Assembly (NCBI GenBank): GCA_942491465.1
Contig: CALOBA010000041.1
Span: 1-54,302 of the forward strand
Length of the DNA stretch: 54,302 nt
Direction: 5' to 3'
Origin: CALOBA01 sp942491465
Lineage (GTDB): Bacteria > Pseudomonadota > Gammaproteobacteria > Chromatiales > Chromatiaceae
Under the pieces are notes generated by a model. It did not search any database, was not told where the DNA came from, and saw only the letters and a program-made list of their open reading frames with translations. The translations under genes and the position numbers were made by a program. Numbering within the stretch: the stretch's first letter is position 1; each line of letters opens with the position of its first letter. Positions 1-7,742 of the stretch are shown here, piece by piece.

Positions 1-34
1 GTCTTGCAATCACGCAGATGCATGATTGCAAGAC
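1..34. repeat. 12-bp perfect inverted repeat
   Basis: GTCTTGCAATCA at 1-12 is repeated as its exact reverse complement at 23-34, leaving a 10-nt loop. It lies at the window edge inside the decayed gene at 2-541, so it could be a hairpin or a mobile-element end. There is no T-run that would mark a terminator. Confidence 0.6.
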
Positions 35-541
35 TCCGCTCCCCTGTGACCCCGCTCCCCTTCGGTCAATGCATTGCAGCCAACGCAGCAGATCGAGGCG
101 CAGCCCGTAGTCCCGCCAGGGACGCAGATGGCGGGCCGTCGCGATGAAGCGCCGGACCCGCTCGAACAGCGGATCGGTCTGCGGCGGGATGTCGAATGAC
201 TCGCGGGCCAGCACCTCGTCGAGGGCGAAGCGCAGGTGAAAGTCCGGCCGCTTCTGCGGCGGATCATGACGATGCCAGTGCGCGCGTTCTTCCTCATCGG
301 CGGCTCGCTAGAGCAGGAACAGAAAGGCGCCGATGGTGAAGTGCGGCGGCAGCCCCGAGCACAGCTCACCGAGCTGATCGCGCAACAGGTCATCGAGCCA
401 CTCCACCGGCAGCCGCTCGCCGTGTTGCCGCAGCAGCTCCCTGAACCGCAGATACTCCGCGAGCGCGTGCTCGGGCGTGTCGTCGCCCCACCGCGAGCCC
501 CTCGGACCAAGCGCCTCGCTGCGCTCAGTGCAACACCGCAT
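2..541 (-). pseudogene. Hypothetical gene fragment with in-frame amber stop
   Basis: One minus-strand frame is open from 541 down to the window edge except for a single TAG at 308-310. Before the stop it reads like ordinary protein (EYLRFRELLRQHGERLP, then LLRDQLGELCSG). After the stop the same frame continues convincingly (DEEERAHWHRHDPPQKRP, later RDYGLRLDLLRWLQC). This suggests one gene broken by a nonsense mutation or a base error. I do not recognise the family. The N-terminal stretch around ERSEALGPRGSR looks like translated repeat DNA rather than a protein start, so the true 5' end is unclear. The 3' end lies outside the window. Confidence 0.4.
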
Positions 542-1154
542 CCACGGTCTCGGCGACGAGAATGCGGTCGAGCCACTCCAGCAGGGTGTCGCTGTCGGCG
601 GCGAGCACGCGCTCGCGCACGGTGTCGCTCGGCGGGCCGAACTTGCGCTCGATCAGGCGCAGCACGGCGGTTGCCTCGCCGAGGCGCTGGCCTTGGTTGA
701 TGCCTTGCTCGATGTAGCGGTCGATGAAGGTCTGCATGATCGGTTCTCCGGTGGAGGTCTGTTGCAGCAGTGCGCGGACGGTGGGCTCGTTGACCCGCTG
801 CGTGCCTTGGACGAAGTAGCGCAGCAAGGATTCCAGCACTTCGACAGCGGTGTCGCGGTCTTCGATCTTCTCGATCAGTGCCAGCAGATCGCGCAACCGC
901 TCGACAGGCTGGGCGTCGAAGACCCAGCGCATGGCGAGCTGCACCAGTCGCGTCAGCACCCGGCCCTTGATCTCGGCATCGTTGGGGCCCGAAAGATCGA
1001 CCAGTTGGTAGCCGAAGCTCGGCACGAACGGCTTTATCGGTTCCGGCAGCGGCCTGACCAGATCGTGGAAGCTCGTGGGTGCCGTCCAGGATCGGTCGCC
1101 GTGATAGATCACCAAGGGGTAGAAATGGGTCAGTTGCTGTCTGTCCAGCCTTCA
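525..1154 (-). pseudogene. Rpn/transposase_31-like nuclease, N-terminus lost
   Basis: The frame carries the C-terminal two thirds of a recombination-promoting nuclease (Rpn, YhgA-like) protein. The PLVIYHGDRSW block typical of this family sits next to the first residues, followed by a helical region ending in the usual GINQGQRLGEATAVLRLIER tail. The family normally has another 80-100 residues with the PD-(D/E)XK nuclease core before PLVIYHG. Here a TGA at about 1157-1155 closes the frame, and no matching N-terminal sequence is seen upstream. It is therefore a truncated, probably dead copy. Rpn genes are dispersed mobile-like nucleases often found among IS scars, as here. Confidence 0.6.
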
Positions 1155-1419
1155 GGCAGGCGACAGGATTGCGGTGCATGCCGATGTCGCCGAGGACGGC
1201 GACGCGCTCATCGGCGCCGGCGCTGCGGCCGGGCACCAAGGCCGCCATCGACGCCTTGCACGGGCTTGGCCTGGCCACCTGCATCATCTTCGCCCTGACC
1301 ACCTCGGGTGCCCGGTTCTGAGGATAAGCGCGATGCATCGTCTGCGCTGGATGCGATGCGGGATGCGCATCAGGTTCTCGCGCTGGCGGTGTCTGCGGAG
1401 GTTGTGGATGTCGGATGGA

Positions 1420-2412
1420 TCAGGATGCGCTCGATGCGTGTTCGGGCACCGCGGTGAGGCCGGCCTCGAGTACCCGCCAGGCGGCCTCGCCCATGGCGTT
1501 GCCGCGGTCGTCGAGCAGCGGGTTGACCTCGGCGATCTCCAGGCAGCAGAGCCTGGGGTCGGCCATGAAGGCCTGGACCAACGCGACCGCTTCGTCGAGA
1601 TGCAGACCATCGGGCTCGGGGGTGCCGGTGCCGCGGGAGACGGTGTCGCAGTCCAGGCTGTCGACGTCGAAGGAGAGGTAGAGCCGGTCGCAGTCGGCGA
1701 GCTGTCGCAGGGTGGCGTCGATGCAGGCGGGGGTGCCGTGCTCGCGGATGTCGGCGACGCCGTGCAGGGCGACGGGGAGCTGGTGGACCAGCGCCCGGTG
1801 CTCGGGTTTGAAGTAGCGCACGGCGATCAGCACCAGGTCTTCGGGGCGGACCTTGGGCAGCACGCCGGCCAGCCCCTTGAGCTGGCACCATTGCCGCCGT
1901 TCGCGCTCCGAGAGCCGATTCGGCTCCGCGCCGATCAGCCGGCGCGCCTCGTCGTCGAGCCCCAAGGCGGCCCCCAGCGGCATGCCGTGCAGATTGCCGG
2001 AATGGCTGGTGTAGGGGGTGTGCATGTCGCTGTGGGCGTCGATCCAGATGATGCCCAGGCGCTCGTCGGGATGGGCCTCCTTGATGCCGGCGATGACGCC
2101 GGCGGCGGAGGAATGGTCCGCCGACAGGACGATGGGAAAGGCGCCGGCCTCCAGTACCTCGGCGACGCTGTTGGCTGCGCCTTGGCAGGTCTCCAAGACG
2201 TAGCGCAGGTGCTTGGCGCAGGCCGGCGCCGGGTCGCGGCGCGGATCGGCCAGCAGGTGGTTGCGCTCGGGCAGGCGGACGCCCGGATGCCGGGCGAAAA
2301 AGTCGCTGCCTGCCTGCCGCGCGGCTTGGCGGATGGCCTCCGGCCCCAGGCTGGCGCCGAGCTGGGCGGCGCCGAGTTCGGAGCAGATGTCAATGACCCT
2401 GAAGTCGATCAT
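1420..2412 (-). CDS. Arginase/agmatinase-family ureohydrolase
   Basis: A 330-aa protein of the ureohydrolase family, binuclear-manganese enzymes that hydrolyse guanidino compounds to urea plus an amine. All expected metal ligands can be read: the SADHS block (residues 97-101, canonical GGDHS) keeps the His, DAHSDMH (125-131) gives Asp-His-Asp, and SFDVDSLD (247-254) gives two Asp, followed by GTGTPEPDG. The first glycines of GGDHS are Ser-Ala, which is unusual. It is the last gene of a minus-strand cluster, 3 bp after the dehydroquinase-like gene, so the substrate may be a pathway-specific guanidine rather than arginine. Family assignment is firm; substrate is unknown. Confidence 0.85.
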   Translation of the reverse strand: MIDFRVIDICSELGAAQLGASLGPEAIRQAARQAGSDFFARHPGVRLPERNHLLADPRRDPAPACAKHLRYVLETCQGAANSVAEVLEAGAFPIVLSADHSSAAGVIAGIKEAHPDERLGIIWIDAHSDMHTPYTSHSGNLHGMPLGAALGLDDEARRLIGAEPNRLSERERRQWCQLKGLAGVLPKVRPEDLVLIAVRYFKPEHRALVHQLPVALHGVADIREHGTPACIDATLRQLADCDRLYLSFDVDSLDCDTVSRGTGTPEPDGLHLDEAVALVQAFMADPRLCCLEIAEVNPLLDDRGNAMGEAAWRVLEAGLTAVPEHASSAS

Positions 2413-2415
2413 GTC

Positions 2416-2865
2416 TCAGGTGCCGTCCTGAAATCGCGCATGCTTCAGGTGCCTCAGCATGGCCTCCAACGCGATGAAGTAGGAATCCACGCCAAAGCCG
2501 TGGACGACGCCGACGGCGACCGACGACAGCGCGGAACGGATCTCGCGGCGGTCGATGTTGGTCAGGTGGATCTCGACATAGGGTGGGGCGACATAGCCCA
2601 GGCAGTCGCGCAGGGCCAGCGCGTTGTAGGTGAAGCCGGCGGGGTTGGCGAGGATGCCGTCGACGCCGGCGTCGACGCTGTCGTAGACCTTGTCGATGGC
2701 CTCGCCTTCGCTGTTGGTGTGGAAGATGTCGAGCGCGTAGCCCCAGCGCTCGGCGTGGCGCTGGAGCCGGGCGTCGAGCTCGGCGGCGCTGGGGGTGTCG
2801 TAGTCGCTGCCCTGCCGCTGGCCCAGCGAGCGCAGGTTGGCGCCCTGTATCAGCAGCAGCTTCAT
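2416..2865 (-). CDS. Divergent type II 3-dehydroquinate dehydratase-like protein
   Basis: At 149 aa it has the length and flavodoxin-like layout of type II dehydroquinases (AroQ), which dehydrate 3-dehydroquinate in the shikimate pathway. The N-terminal Asn (GANL), the Arg of LGQR, the lid Tyr (SDY), the ANPAG turn and the catalytic His of EIHLTN are all present. The His of the usual NPAxxTH motif is Tyr (AGFTYN), and the second Asn of GPNLN is Arg. Its ATG overlaps the upstream stop in an ATGA. The substitutions and the non-shikimate neighbours suggest a related but altered reaction. A housekeeping aroQ is the alternative. Confidence 0.7.
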   Translation of the reverse strand: MKLLLIQGANLRSLGQRQGSDYDTPSAAELDARLQRHAERWGYALDIFHTNSEGEAIDKVYDSVDAGVDGILANPAGFTYNALALRDCLGYVAPPYVEIHLTNIDRREIRSALSSVAVGVVHGFGVDSYFIALEAMLRHLKHARFQDGT

Positions 2866-3770
2866 GGTGCTTGGACGGCTTCGGCCAGGGTCTGGGTGAA
2901 GATGCGCATGCGCCGCTCGAAGGCCTCTTTGGTATACCAGGCCCGCCGCGGGCTGAGGATGCAGTTGGGCAGGTCCGAAAAGCGCGGGTCTTCGTGGTGC
3001 AGGTCGAGCCCGGCATAGGCCAATCGGCCGCTGGTCAAGGCGTCGTTGAGGGCGTCGACATCGATCAGCGCGTCCGGCGAGATGTTGACCAGGATGGCCC
3101 CGGGCCTGACCTGCGCCAGGGTCTGCGCGTTGATCAGGTGCCGCGCCTCGGGGCTCATCGATAGGGTCAGGAACAGGATGTCGCTGTCGGCCAGCAGCCG
3201 CTCGAGCGCGACCTGGGTGCCGAGTGCGGTGTGCTTCGGTCGGCGGTTGCAGAACAGCACGCGGACACCGAAGCCCGAGAGCATCTGCGCCACCCGCGAG
3301 CCGATCGCGCCCATGCCGACGATGCCGGCGGTCTTGCCCTCCAACTCCAGGCCCTGGTGCTCGAACACCTGAAAGTCGCCGCGGCGCACGCCGCTGTCGT
3401 AGTCCTTCAGACGCTTGGCCGCCGCCAGCATCAGGGCCATGGCGTGCTCGGCCACCGATGCGCCGGTAAAGCCCGGGGTGTTGTGCACCGCGATGCCGTG
3501 ACGGGCGCAGTATGCCTTGTCGACATAGTCGGTGCCGGTGGTGATGGTGATGATGCGCCTGAGCCGCGGCAGCCGGGCCAGATTGTCGGCGCCGAGGTCC
3601 ATCAGGGTGGTGATCAGGACCTCGGTATCCGCGTGGGCGTCGAGGGCCGCGACCAGGGAGAAGCCGCCGCGATGATCCTGCACCCAGGTGACCTCGATGC
3701 CGGGGATGGCTGCGAAGCAGTCCTCGGGGTAGGGCTCCCGGTCGTTGAGAAACAGGCATTTGATGGTCAT
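2862..3770 (-). CDS. D-2-hydroxyacid dehydrogenase-like protein lacking catalytic residues
   Basis: A 302-aa member of the D-isomer-specific 2-hydroxyacid dehydrogenase family. The NAD-binding turn is clear (GIVGMGAIGSRVAQ, around residue 152), as is the family's C-terminal lobe. By eye the catalytic triad is gone. The Arg of the NxxRG motif is Pro (NISPDAL), the Glu of the xxEP block is Asp (HHEDP), and the His of the TPH motif is Arg (ILSPRRAW). It may bind nucleotide without the usual oxidoreduction, or have changed chemistry. ATG at 3770 was chosen because it opens the conserved alignment. It starts 1 bp after the methyltransferase stop and shares ATGA with the gene after it. Confidence 0.75.
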   Translation of the reverse strand: MTIKCLFLNDREPYPEDCFAAIPGIEVTWVQDHRGGFSLVAALDAHADTEVLITTLMDLGADNLARLPRLRRIITITTGTDYVDKAYCARHGIAVHNTPGFTGASVAEHAMALMLAAAKRLKDYDSGVRRGDFQVFEHQGLELEGKTAGIVGMGAIGSRVAQMLSGFGVRVLFCNRRPKHTALGTQVALERLLADSDILFLTLSMSPEARHLINAQTLAQVRPGAILVNISPDALIDVDALNDALTSGRLAYAGLDLHHEDPRFSDLPNCILSPRRAWYTKEAFERRMRIFTQTLAEAVQAP

Positions 3771-3771
3771 G

Positions 3772-4395
3772 TCAGCGCTCCTGTGCAGGTCCCGGGACGG
3801 AGAAGACCCAGTAGTGGCCGTCGGCCTCGTCACCGAGGTAGGGCCGGTCCCGGCGGCAGTCCACCAGCGCCAGTTCCCCGGCGGTGATCAGGCCGTCGCA
3901 GTAGCCGTCGAAGTCGTAGTCTTGGTGGTAGTGGGTCTTGGTGGTCATGAGGATGGCGCCGCCGGGCTTGGTGACCTGGGCCAGCCAACGCAGGCTCTTG
4001 GGCTCGACGAAGTCCAGGGCGAAGACGCCGCAGCAGATGGTCAGGTCGTATTGTCCGTGCAGGAAGAACGGCAACGGGTGGTTGAGGTCCTGCCAGGGGA
4101 TCAATGTCCGATAGGCACCGGTCTCGCGGGCCTGCCGCAGCATGCCGAGGGACAGGTCGGTGCCGTCGATGTGGCCGAAGCCCTTCTCGCGCAGCGCCCG
4201 GCCGACCAGGCCCGAGCCGCAGCCGAGGTCGATGACCTTGAGGTCGGGGGTCGCGGGGGAGATCGGCAGCCGGCGCTGCTCGATCAGCTCCATCAGGTGG
4301 TCGGCGAGGGTCTGCGGGGCATGATAGTGGCGTGCAGCGACGTCGTCGTTGTAGGTCGGTGCCCAGTTGTCGTAGCGTTCCTGGTGGTTCGGCAT
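3772..4395 (-). CDS. Class I SAM-dependent methyltransferase
   Basis: A 207-aa Rossmann-fold methyltransferase. Motif I is VIDLGCGSGLVG (about residues 54-65), followed by an acidic strand end (IDGTDLS) and a post-motif block KPGGAILMTTKTHY. The N-terminal RYDNWAPTYNDDV is typical of small-molecule methyltransferases of the UbiE/tetratricopeptide-associated type. It is translationally close to the dehydrogenase-like gene. About 236 bp with two hairpins separates it from the enolase-superfamily gene upstream, so it could start its own transcript. Substrate unknown; the cluster context suggests a small acid or amino-acid derivative. Confidence 0.8.
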   Translation of the reverse strand: MPNHQERYDNWAPTYNDDVAARHYHAPQTLADHLMELIEQRRLPISPATPDLKVIDLGCGSGLVGRALREKGFGHIDGTDLSLGMLRQARETGAYRTLIPWQDLNHPLPFFLHGQYDLTICCGVFALDFVEPKSLRWLAQVTKPGGAILMTTKTHYHQDYDFDGYCDGLITAGELALVDCRRDRPYLGDEADGHYWVFSVPGPAQER

Positions 4396-4492
4396 GGTGC
4401 TCTTCCGGTTTGGGTGGTGTTGGATTTTCCTGGATCTCGTAGTTGCTTCTTCGATGCGAAAGTCCCCCTAACGTCCGCCGTCCGCGAAACTG

Positions 4493-4512
4493 TGTCGCCC
4501 TGGAGGGCGACA
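4493..4512. promoter_or_regulatory. 9-bp perfect palindrome upstream of the methyltransferase
   Basis: TGTCGCCCT and AGGGCGACA flank a 2-bp centre, about 100 bp upstream of the methyltransferase start. The near-zero spacer is more like an operator dyad than a terminator, but a hairpin is possible. Confidence 0.35.
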
Positions 4513-4567
4513 TCCCCGGGATAGCAACCTACGGTGGGAGCGTTGGCGACGGAGTCTCGGCCCGGGA

Positions 4568-4585
4568 GTGTCGGCAGGCCGACAC
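4568..4585. terminator. 7-bp hairpin downstream of the enolase-superfamily gene
   Basis: GTGTCGG and CCGACAC flank the loop CAGG, 47 bp past the stop of the 4632-5747 gene. No U-run follows on either strand, so it may be a 3'-end stabilising structure rather than an intrinsic terminator. Confidence 0.35.
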
Positions 4586-4631
4586 GGATCAGTCTGTCGG
4601 TCCTTTGGTTCCGGCTTCGCCCGGCGAGAGA

Positions 4632-5747
4632 TTATTGATACGTCGCCACGGGCGCGCCCAACACCTGCAGGTCGGCGACGATACCGAGTCCCGGTGTCTC
4701 CGGCGGGATGCCCTGTCCATGCGCGAAGACGTAGCCGCCGGTCGCCGGGACCACATCGTGGAGCCGGGTGTTGTCGGAGGTGGCCAGGCGCCAGCGCGGC
4801 GGTGTCGCGGCGGCCAGGTGCACGGCCGCGGTGCTGGCGATGACGGTACCGCCGGTCTCTTCGATGTTCATGCGCAACCCGGTGGCGATGCAGAAATCGC
4901 GCATCCGCCGCGCCTTGGTCAGGCCGCCGACCCGCCCGAGCTTGATGTTGACGGCCTGGGCGATGTGCTCGCGCTGTGCCCGCAACAGGTCCGGGAAGCC
5001 CATGATGGCCTCGTCGAGGATGATCGGTTGGCGGGTCAGCCGGCGCACGGCGAGGCATTCGTCCAGGGTCTCGCAGGGCTGCTCGAAGCAGGGCCTCGGG
5101 TCATCGGCCACGGCGTTCATGATGCGCACCGCCTGGTCGGGTAGCCAGGCGCGGTTGGCGTCGATGGTGATGCTGTCGCCGGGAGCGGCCCGCTCCAGGA
5201 TGGCCCGGATGCGGGCGATATCCAGCGCCACGTCACCCCCCAGCTTGGGGGAAAAGCAGCGGTAGCCGAGACCGCGCAGCTCATCCACGGCGCGGGCCAT
5301 GGCCTCGGGTGTGTCGTTGGGGCAGACCCCCATCATGTCCACGGCGTCGCTGAACCGCCCGCCCAGCAAGGCGTACAGCGGCAGGCCGGTGTGCTGGCCC
5401 AGCAGGTCCCAGCAGGCCATGTCCAGTGCCGACTTGATGTAGTCGTGCCCCGCCAGAAGGCTGTCCATGGTGTGGCTCAGCTGCTCCGGGTGCAGGGGGT
5501 TCTCGCCCAACAGACGGGGGGCCAGCTCGGCCAGGCCCGCGTGGATGCCGGCGGTGAAGGCGGGTAGGTAGGCGCTGCCGAACGGACAGCCCTCACCCCA
5601 GCCGGCGAGGCCGGTGTCGGTCTCCACGCGGACGATGACGCTGTCCATGCGCTCCACATGGACGCGCCCGCCGGAGACGAGGTAGGACCGCTTCAGCGGC
5701 AGCTCCAGCGCATAGACCGAGATCGATTGGATACGTGCGGGATACAT
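4632..5747 (-). CDS. Enolase-superfamily enzyme (mandelate racemase/muconate lactonizing type)
   Basis: A 371-aa enolase-superfamily protein with an N-terminal capping domain (SISVYALELPLKRSY) and a TIM barrel. Metal ligands are visible as Asp in TIDANRAW, Glu in CFEQPC and Asp-Glu in ILDEA. The barrel Lys of NIKLGRVGG and the IEETGGTVIA block are also present. On the second strand the usual Lys-x-Lys reads SPKLGG, so only one Lys remains, as in some hydroxyproline-type dehydratases and epimerases. The sequence most resembles the cis-3-hydroxyproline dehydratase/hydroxyproline betaine epimerase side of the family; that choice is inference. ATG at 5747 is preferred over an in-frame TTG two codons earlier. 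Confidence 0.8.
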   Translation of the reverse strand: MYPARIQSISVYALELPLKRSYLVSGGRVHVERMDSVIVRVETDTGLAGWGEGCPFGSAYLPAFTAGIHAGLAELAPRLLGENPLHPEQLSHTMDSLLAGHDYIKSALDMACWDLLGQHTGLPLYALLGGRFSDAVDMMGVCPNDTPEAMARAVDELRGLGYRCFSPKLGGDVALDIARIRAILERAAPGDSITIDANRAWLPDQAVRIMNAVADDPRPCFEQPCETLDECLAVRRLTRQPIILDEAIMGFPDLLRAQREHIAQAVNIKLGRVGGLTKARRMRDFCIATGLRMNIEETGGTVIASTAAVHLAAATPPRWRLATSDNTRLHDVVPATGGYVFAHGQGIPPETPGLGIVADLQVLGAPVATYQ

Positions 5748-5756
5748 GGGCAACCT

Positions 5757-6519
5757 TCAGTTGAGACGCGACAAGGTTCGGCCGGCGACGCTCACCTCGA
5801 CTTGCGCCTTGCCGCGCAGCACCAGCGTGCCGCCGACCCCGAGTGCCCGTGGTACCGACTCGCCGGTGAGCTGCTGCTGATCGACGCTGATGCTGCCGGA
5901 GCGGATGCGCCCATCCACCGGCACCGGCTCGCCGGTGGCGAGCAGCACCCAATCGCCGGGCTGCAAGGTGTCCAGGGCAACTGCCGTCTCGGCGGCGTCG
6001 CGCATCGCCCGCGACGGCATCCGGCTGCCGGCGGGCGCGGTTGGGCTTGAGCGCAAGCAGCCGGCGGGCGCGCTCGCGGCTGCCGAGCACGGCCACGTCC
6101 CCGGCGTGGAAGACCCAGCATTGCAGCGCCGCGGCCAGCGGTTGGCCGAGGCCGAGGCTGCCGATGCAGACCCCGGCGTTGACCAGGTCATCGTCGATCC
6201 GCCCGCGGCGCAGCAGCGCCCGCTCGCTCGCGCGCAGCATCGGCAGCATGCTGTAGACGGTCAGCGCCAGCGCCGCCGGCGTGAGCACCGGCAGGGCATA
6301 GCTGCCGATGCACAACCCCAGCGCCCAGCTGCCGGCGTGCAGGTCGTCGCGGCGGCGGCGCAGCAGCGACGCGTCGGCGACGGCATCCGGCTGCCGGCGG
6401 GCGCGGTTGGGCTTGAGCGCAAGCAGTCGGTGCCGCAGCCGTCGCGGCCGGCGCAGACCCTCGGTGAGCCGCATGCCGGCATAGGTGCCCAGCGCGAGGC
6501 CGACCTGGAGCAGGGCCAC
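5757..6519 (-). pseudogene. P-type ATPase fragment (membrane and actuator domains)
   Basis: Two minus-strand frames together encode part of a P1B-type metal ATPase. The upstream part gives paired membrane helices (GLCIGSYALPVLTPAALALT, later VCIGSLGLGQPLAAALQC). After a frame change, the downstream part gives the actuator domain with LQPGDWVLLATGEPVPVDG and the diagnostic TGES loop (QQQLTGESVP). The reading stops at SVAGRTLSRLN, so the phosphorylation (DKTG) and nucleotide-binding domains are absent. A 50-bp exact duplication lies inside it (6011-6060 and 6377-6426). It is a non-functional remnant just upstream of the enolase-superfamily gene. Confidence 0.7.
6011..6426. repeat. 50-bp exact direct repeat within the ATPase remnant
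   Basis: Positions 6011-6060 and 6377-6426 are identical and both begin GCGACGGCATCCGGCTGCCG. The first copy fits the expected linker before the actuator domain (LLALKPNRARRQPD), so the second is probably the duplicate. Confidence 0.85.
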
Positions 6520-6879
6520 GGCTCAGCGGCTCCGCGGCTCGGCAAGGGGATGGTGTTGCCGCGGACCGCGCCGCGCGCGCCGCCGCCTCCGCTTGGCCGG
6601 ATCATTGCGGTCATGGTTGTTGGCTTGTCCACTGGATCGATCGTTGTCGTCATTGCCGCCCTCCGCAAGCGCTGGCCTGCATTCTCGGCCCAAATGGGGC
6701 CGACGGGCAATGGGATGCCTTAGCGTAGCCAAACCAAGTGTTGTGAATGCCAATCGATCCGGCCGATCCGGCCCAAGGCGACCCGCGCCGTCCTGGTCAA
6801 GGCTGGCGTCAACGGGCTCGCCTGGTTCAGCGGGTTGTCGTCGGCCCTGCTCCCGCACCGCAGATTGCGGAGGTCGATT
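6520..6879. other. Intergenic, no supported gene
   Basis: Only low-complexity, Arg/Ala-rich translations are found in any frame. The stretch lies between the ATPase and ISAzo13 remnants. I see no promoter, RNA or repeat that I can defend. Confidence 0.4.
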
Positions 6880-7140
6880 CTCGTCCGCAAATAAAGTTGC
6901 GAAAAAGCCGGTTGCGTGCCAAAAAGACGGAGCTGGTGGGCGACTTCCGCAACAGCGGGTGCGAATGGTGCCCCCGCGACCACCCCGAAGGGCTGCGTAC
7001 GCAGGACTTCATGGATGGTGATCTCGGCAAGTGCAACAAGATCGAGCAGCGCATGTTTTCGTGCATCCGCCTGCACTGGCGCGGAAGGCCCCTGATCAGC
7101 CATATCCTGATCCCGACCAGAGACCCTGATGGCGTCACCT
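6880..7140 (+). pseudogene. ISAzo13-family transposase remnant with internal deletion
   Basis: The frame reads KKTELVGDFRNSGCEW and DFMDGDLGK, matching the mid-protein block of ISAzo13 (Rhodopirellula-type) transposases. It is joined directly to CNKIEQRMFSCIRLHWRGR, which in intact enzymes lies much further downstream. Both ends are missing. This is an internally deleted scar, distinct from the fuller copy at 43134-44551 and of a different subtype. Confidence 0.6.
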
Positions 7141-7213
7141 TGGCGCTGTGCTACGAGCCCGCGAGCTTCGCGTCTTCGCGAAACCAACCCCCCCAGCAAA
7201 GAGAACGCACCAA

Positions 7214-7681
7214 ATGGCCACCGAGATCGAGCGCAAATTCCTCGTCAAGGGCGACAGCTGGCGTGACGCCGTGCTGTCGCAGGAGCGGATCATGCAGGGC
7301 TATCTGGCCAACAACCAGAACGCCACCGTGCGCGTGCGCGTCAAGGGCGAGGGCGCGTTTCTGACCATCAAGGGCGCAACGCAGGGGATCAGCCGCAGCG
7401 AGTTCGAGTACCCGATCCCGGTGGAGGATGCCGAGGCCATGCTCGCCGAGCTGCCCGTCTCGCCCCCCATCGACAAGGTCCGCTATCTGGTCCGCCACGG
7501 CGATCGGGTCTGGGAGCTGGATGTGTTTGCCGGCGACAATGCCGGACTGGTCATGGCCGAGCTGGAGCTGGAGCGCGAGGACCAGCCCGTGGCGCTGCCC
7601 GACTGGGCCGGCGATGAGGTCAGCGCCGACCCGCGCTACTACAACGTCAACCTCGCCCGGCATCCTTTCAAGCATTGGTGA
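7214..7681 (+). CDS. CYTH-domain protein (triphosphate tunnel metalloenzyme)
   Basis: A 155-aa stand-alone CYTH domain. It opens with the diagnostic EIERKFLV signature (residues 4-11), followed by RVRVKGEGAFLTIKG and alternating charged strands (EFEYPIPVEDA, ELDVFAGDNAGL, AELELE) that line the tunnel. Such enzymes hydrolyse inorganic triphosphate or nucleoside triphosphates with a divalent metal; some relatives are class IV adenylate cyclases. Length fits bacterial single-domain members. ATG at 7214 directly precedes the signature, with an AAAGAG ribosome site upstream. No functional partner is adjacent; the next gene is 61 bp away. Confidence 0.85.
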   Translation: MATEIERKFLVKGDSWRDAVLSQERIMQGYLANNQNATVRVRVKGEGAFLTIKGATQGISRSEFEYPIPVEDAEAMLAELPVSPPIDKVRYLVRHGDRVWELDVFAGDNAGLVMAELELEREDQPVALPDWAGDEVSADPRYYNVNLARHPFKHW

Positions 7682-7742
7682 CAGCCTTCCGGCCAAACAC
7701 AGCCGACGAACTGGGCCGCGAGGACGGTCCGGCGGCCAGGTG

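Noticed and set aside
1215..1321. Plus-strand peptide LRPGTKAAIDALHGLGLATC resembling a P-type ATPase hinge
   Set aside because: Only about 25 residues, no DKTG or GDN motif, and on the opposite strand from the ATPase remnant at 5757-6519. Possibly a scrap, but not supportable.
1174..3018. A 614-residue plus-strand open frame
   Set aside because: It lies antisense to arginase, dehydroquinase-like and dehydrogenase genes, which have full motifs. High GC makes long shadow frames common here.
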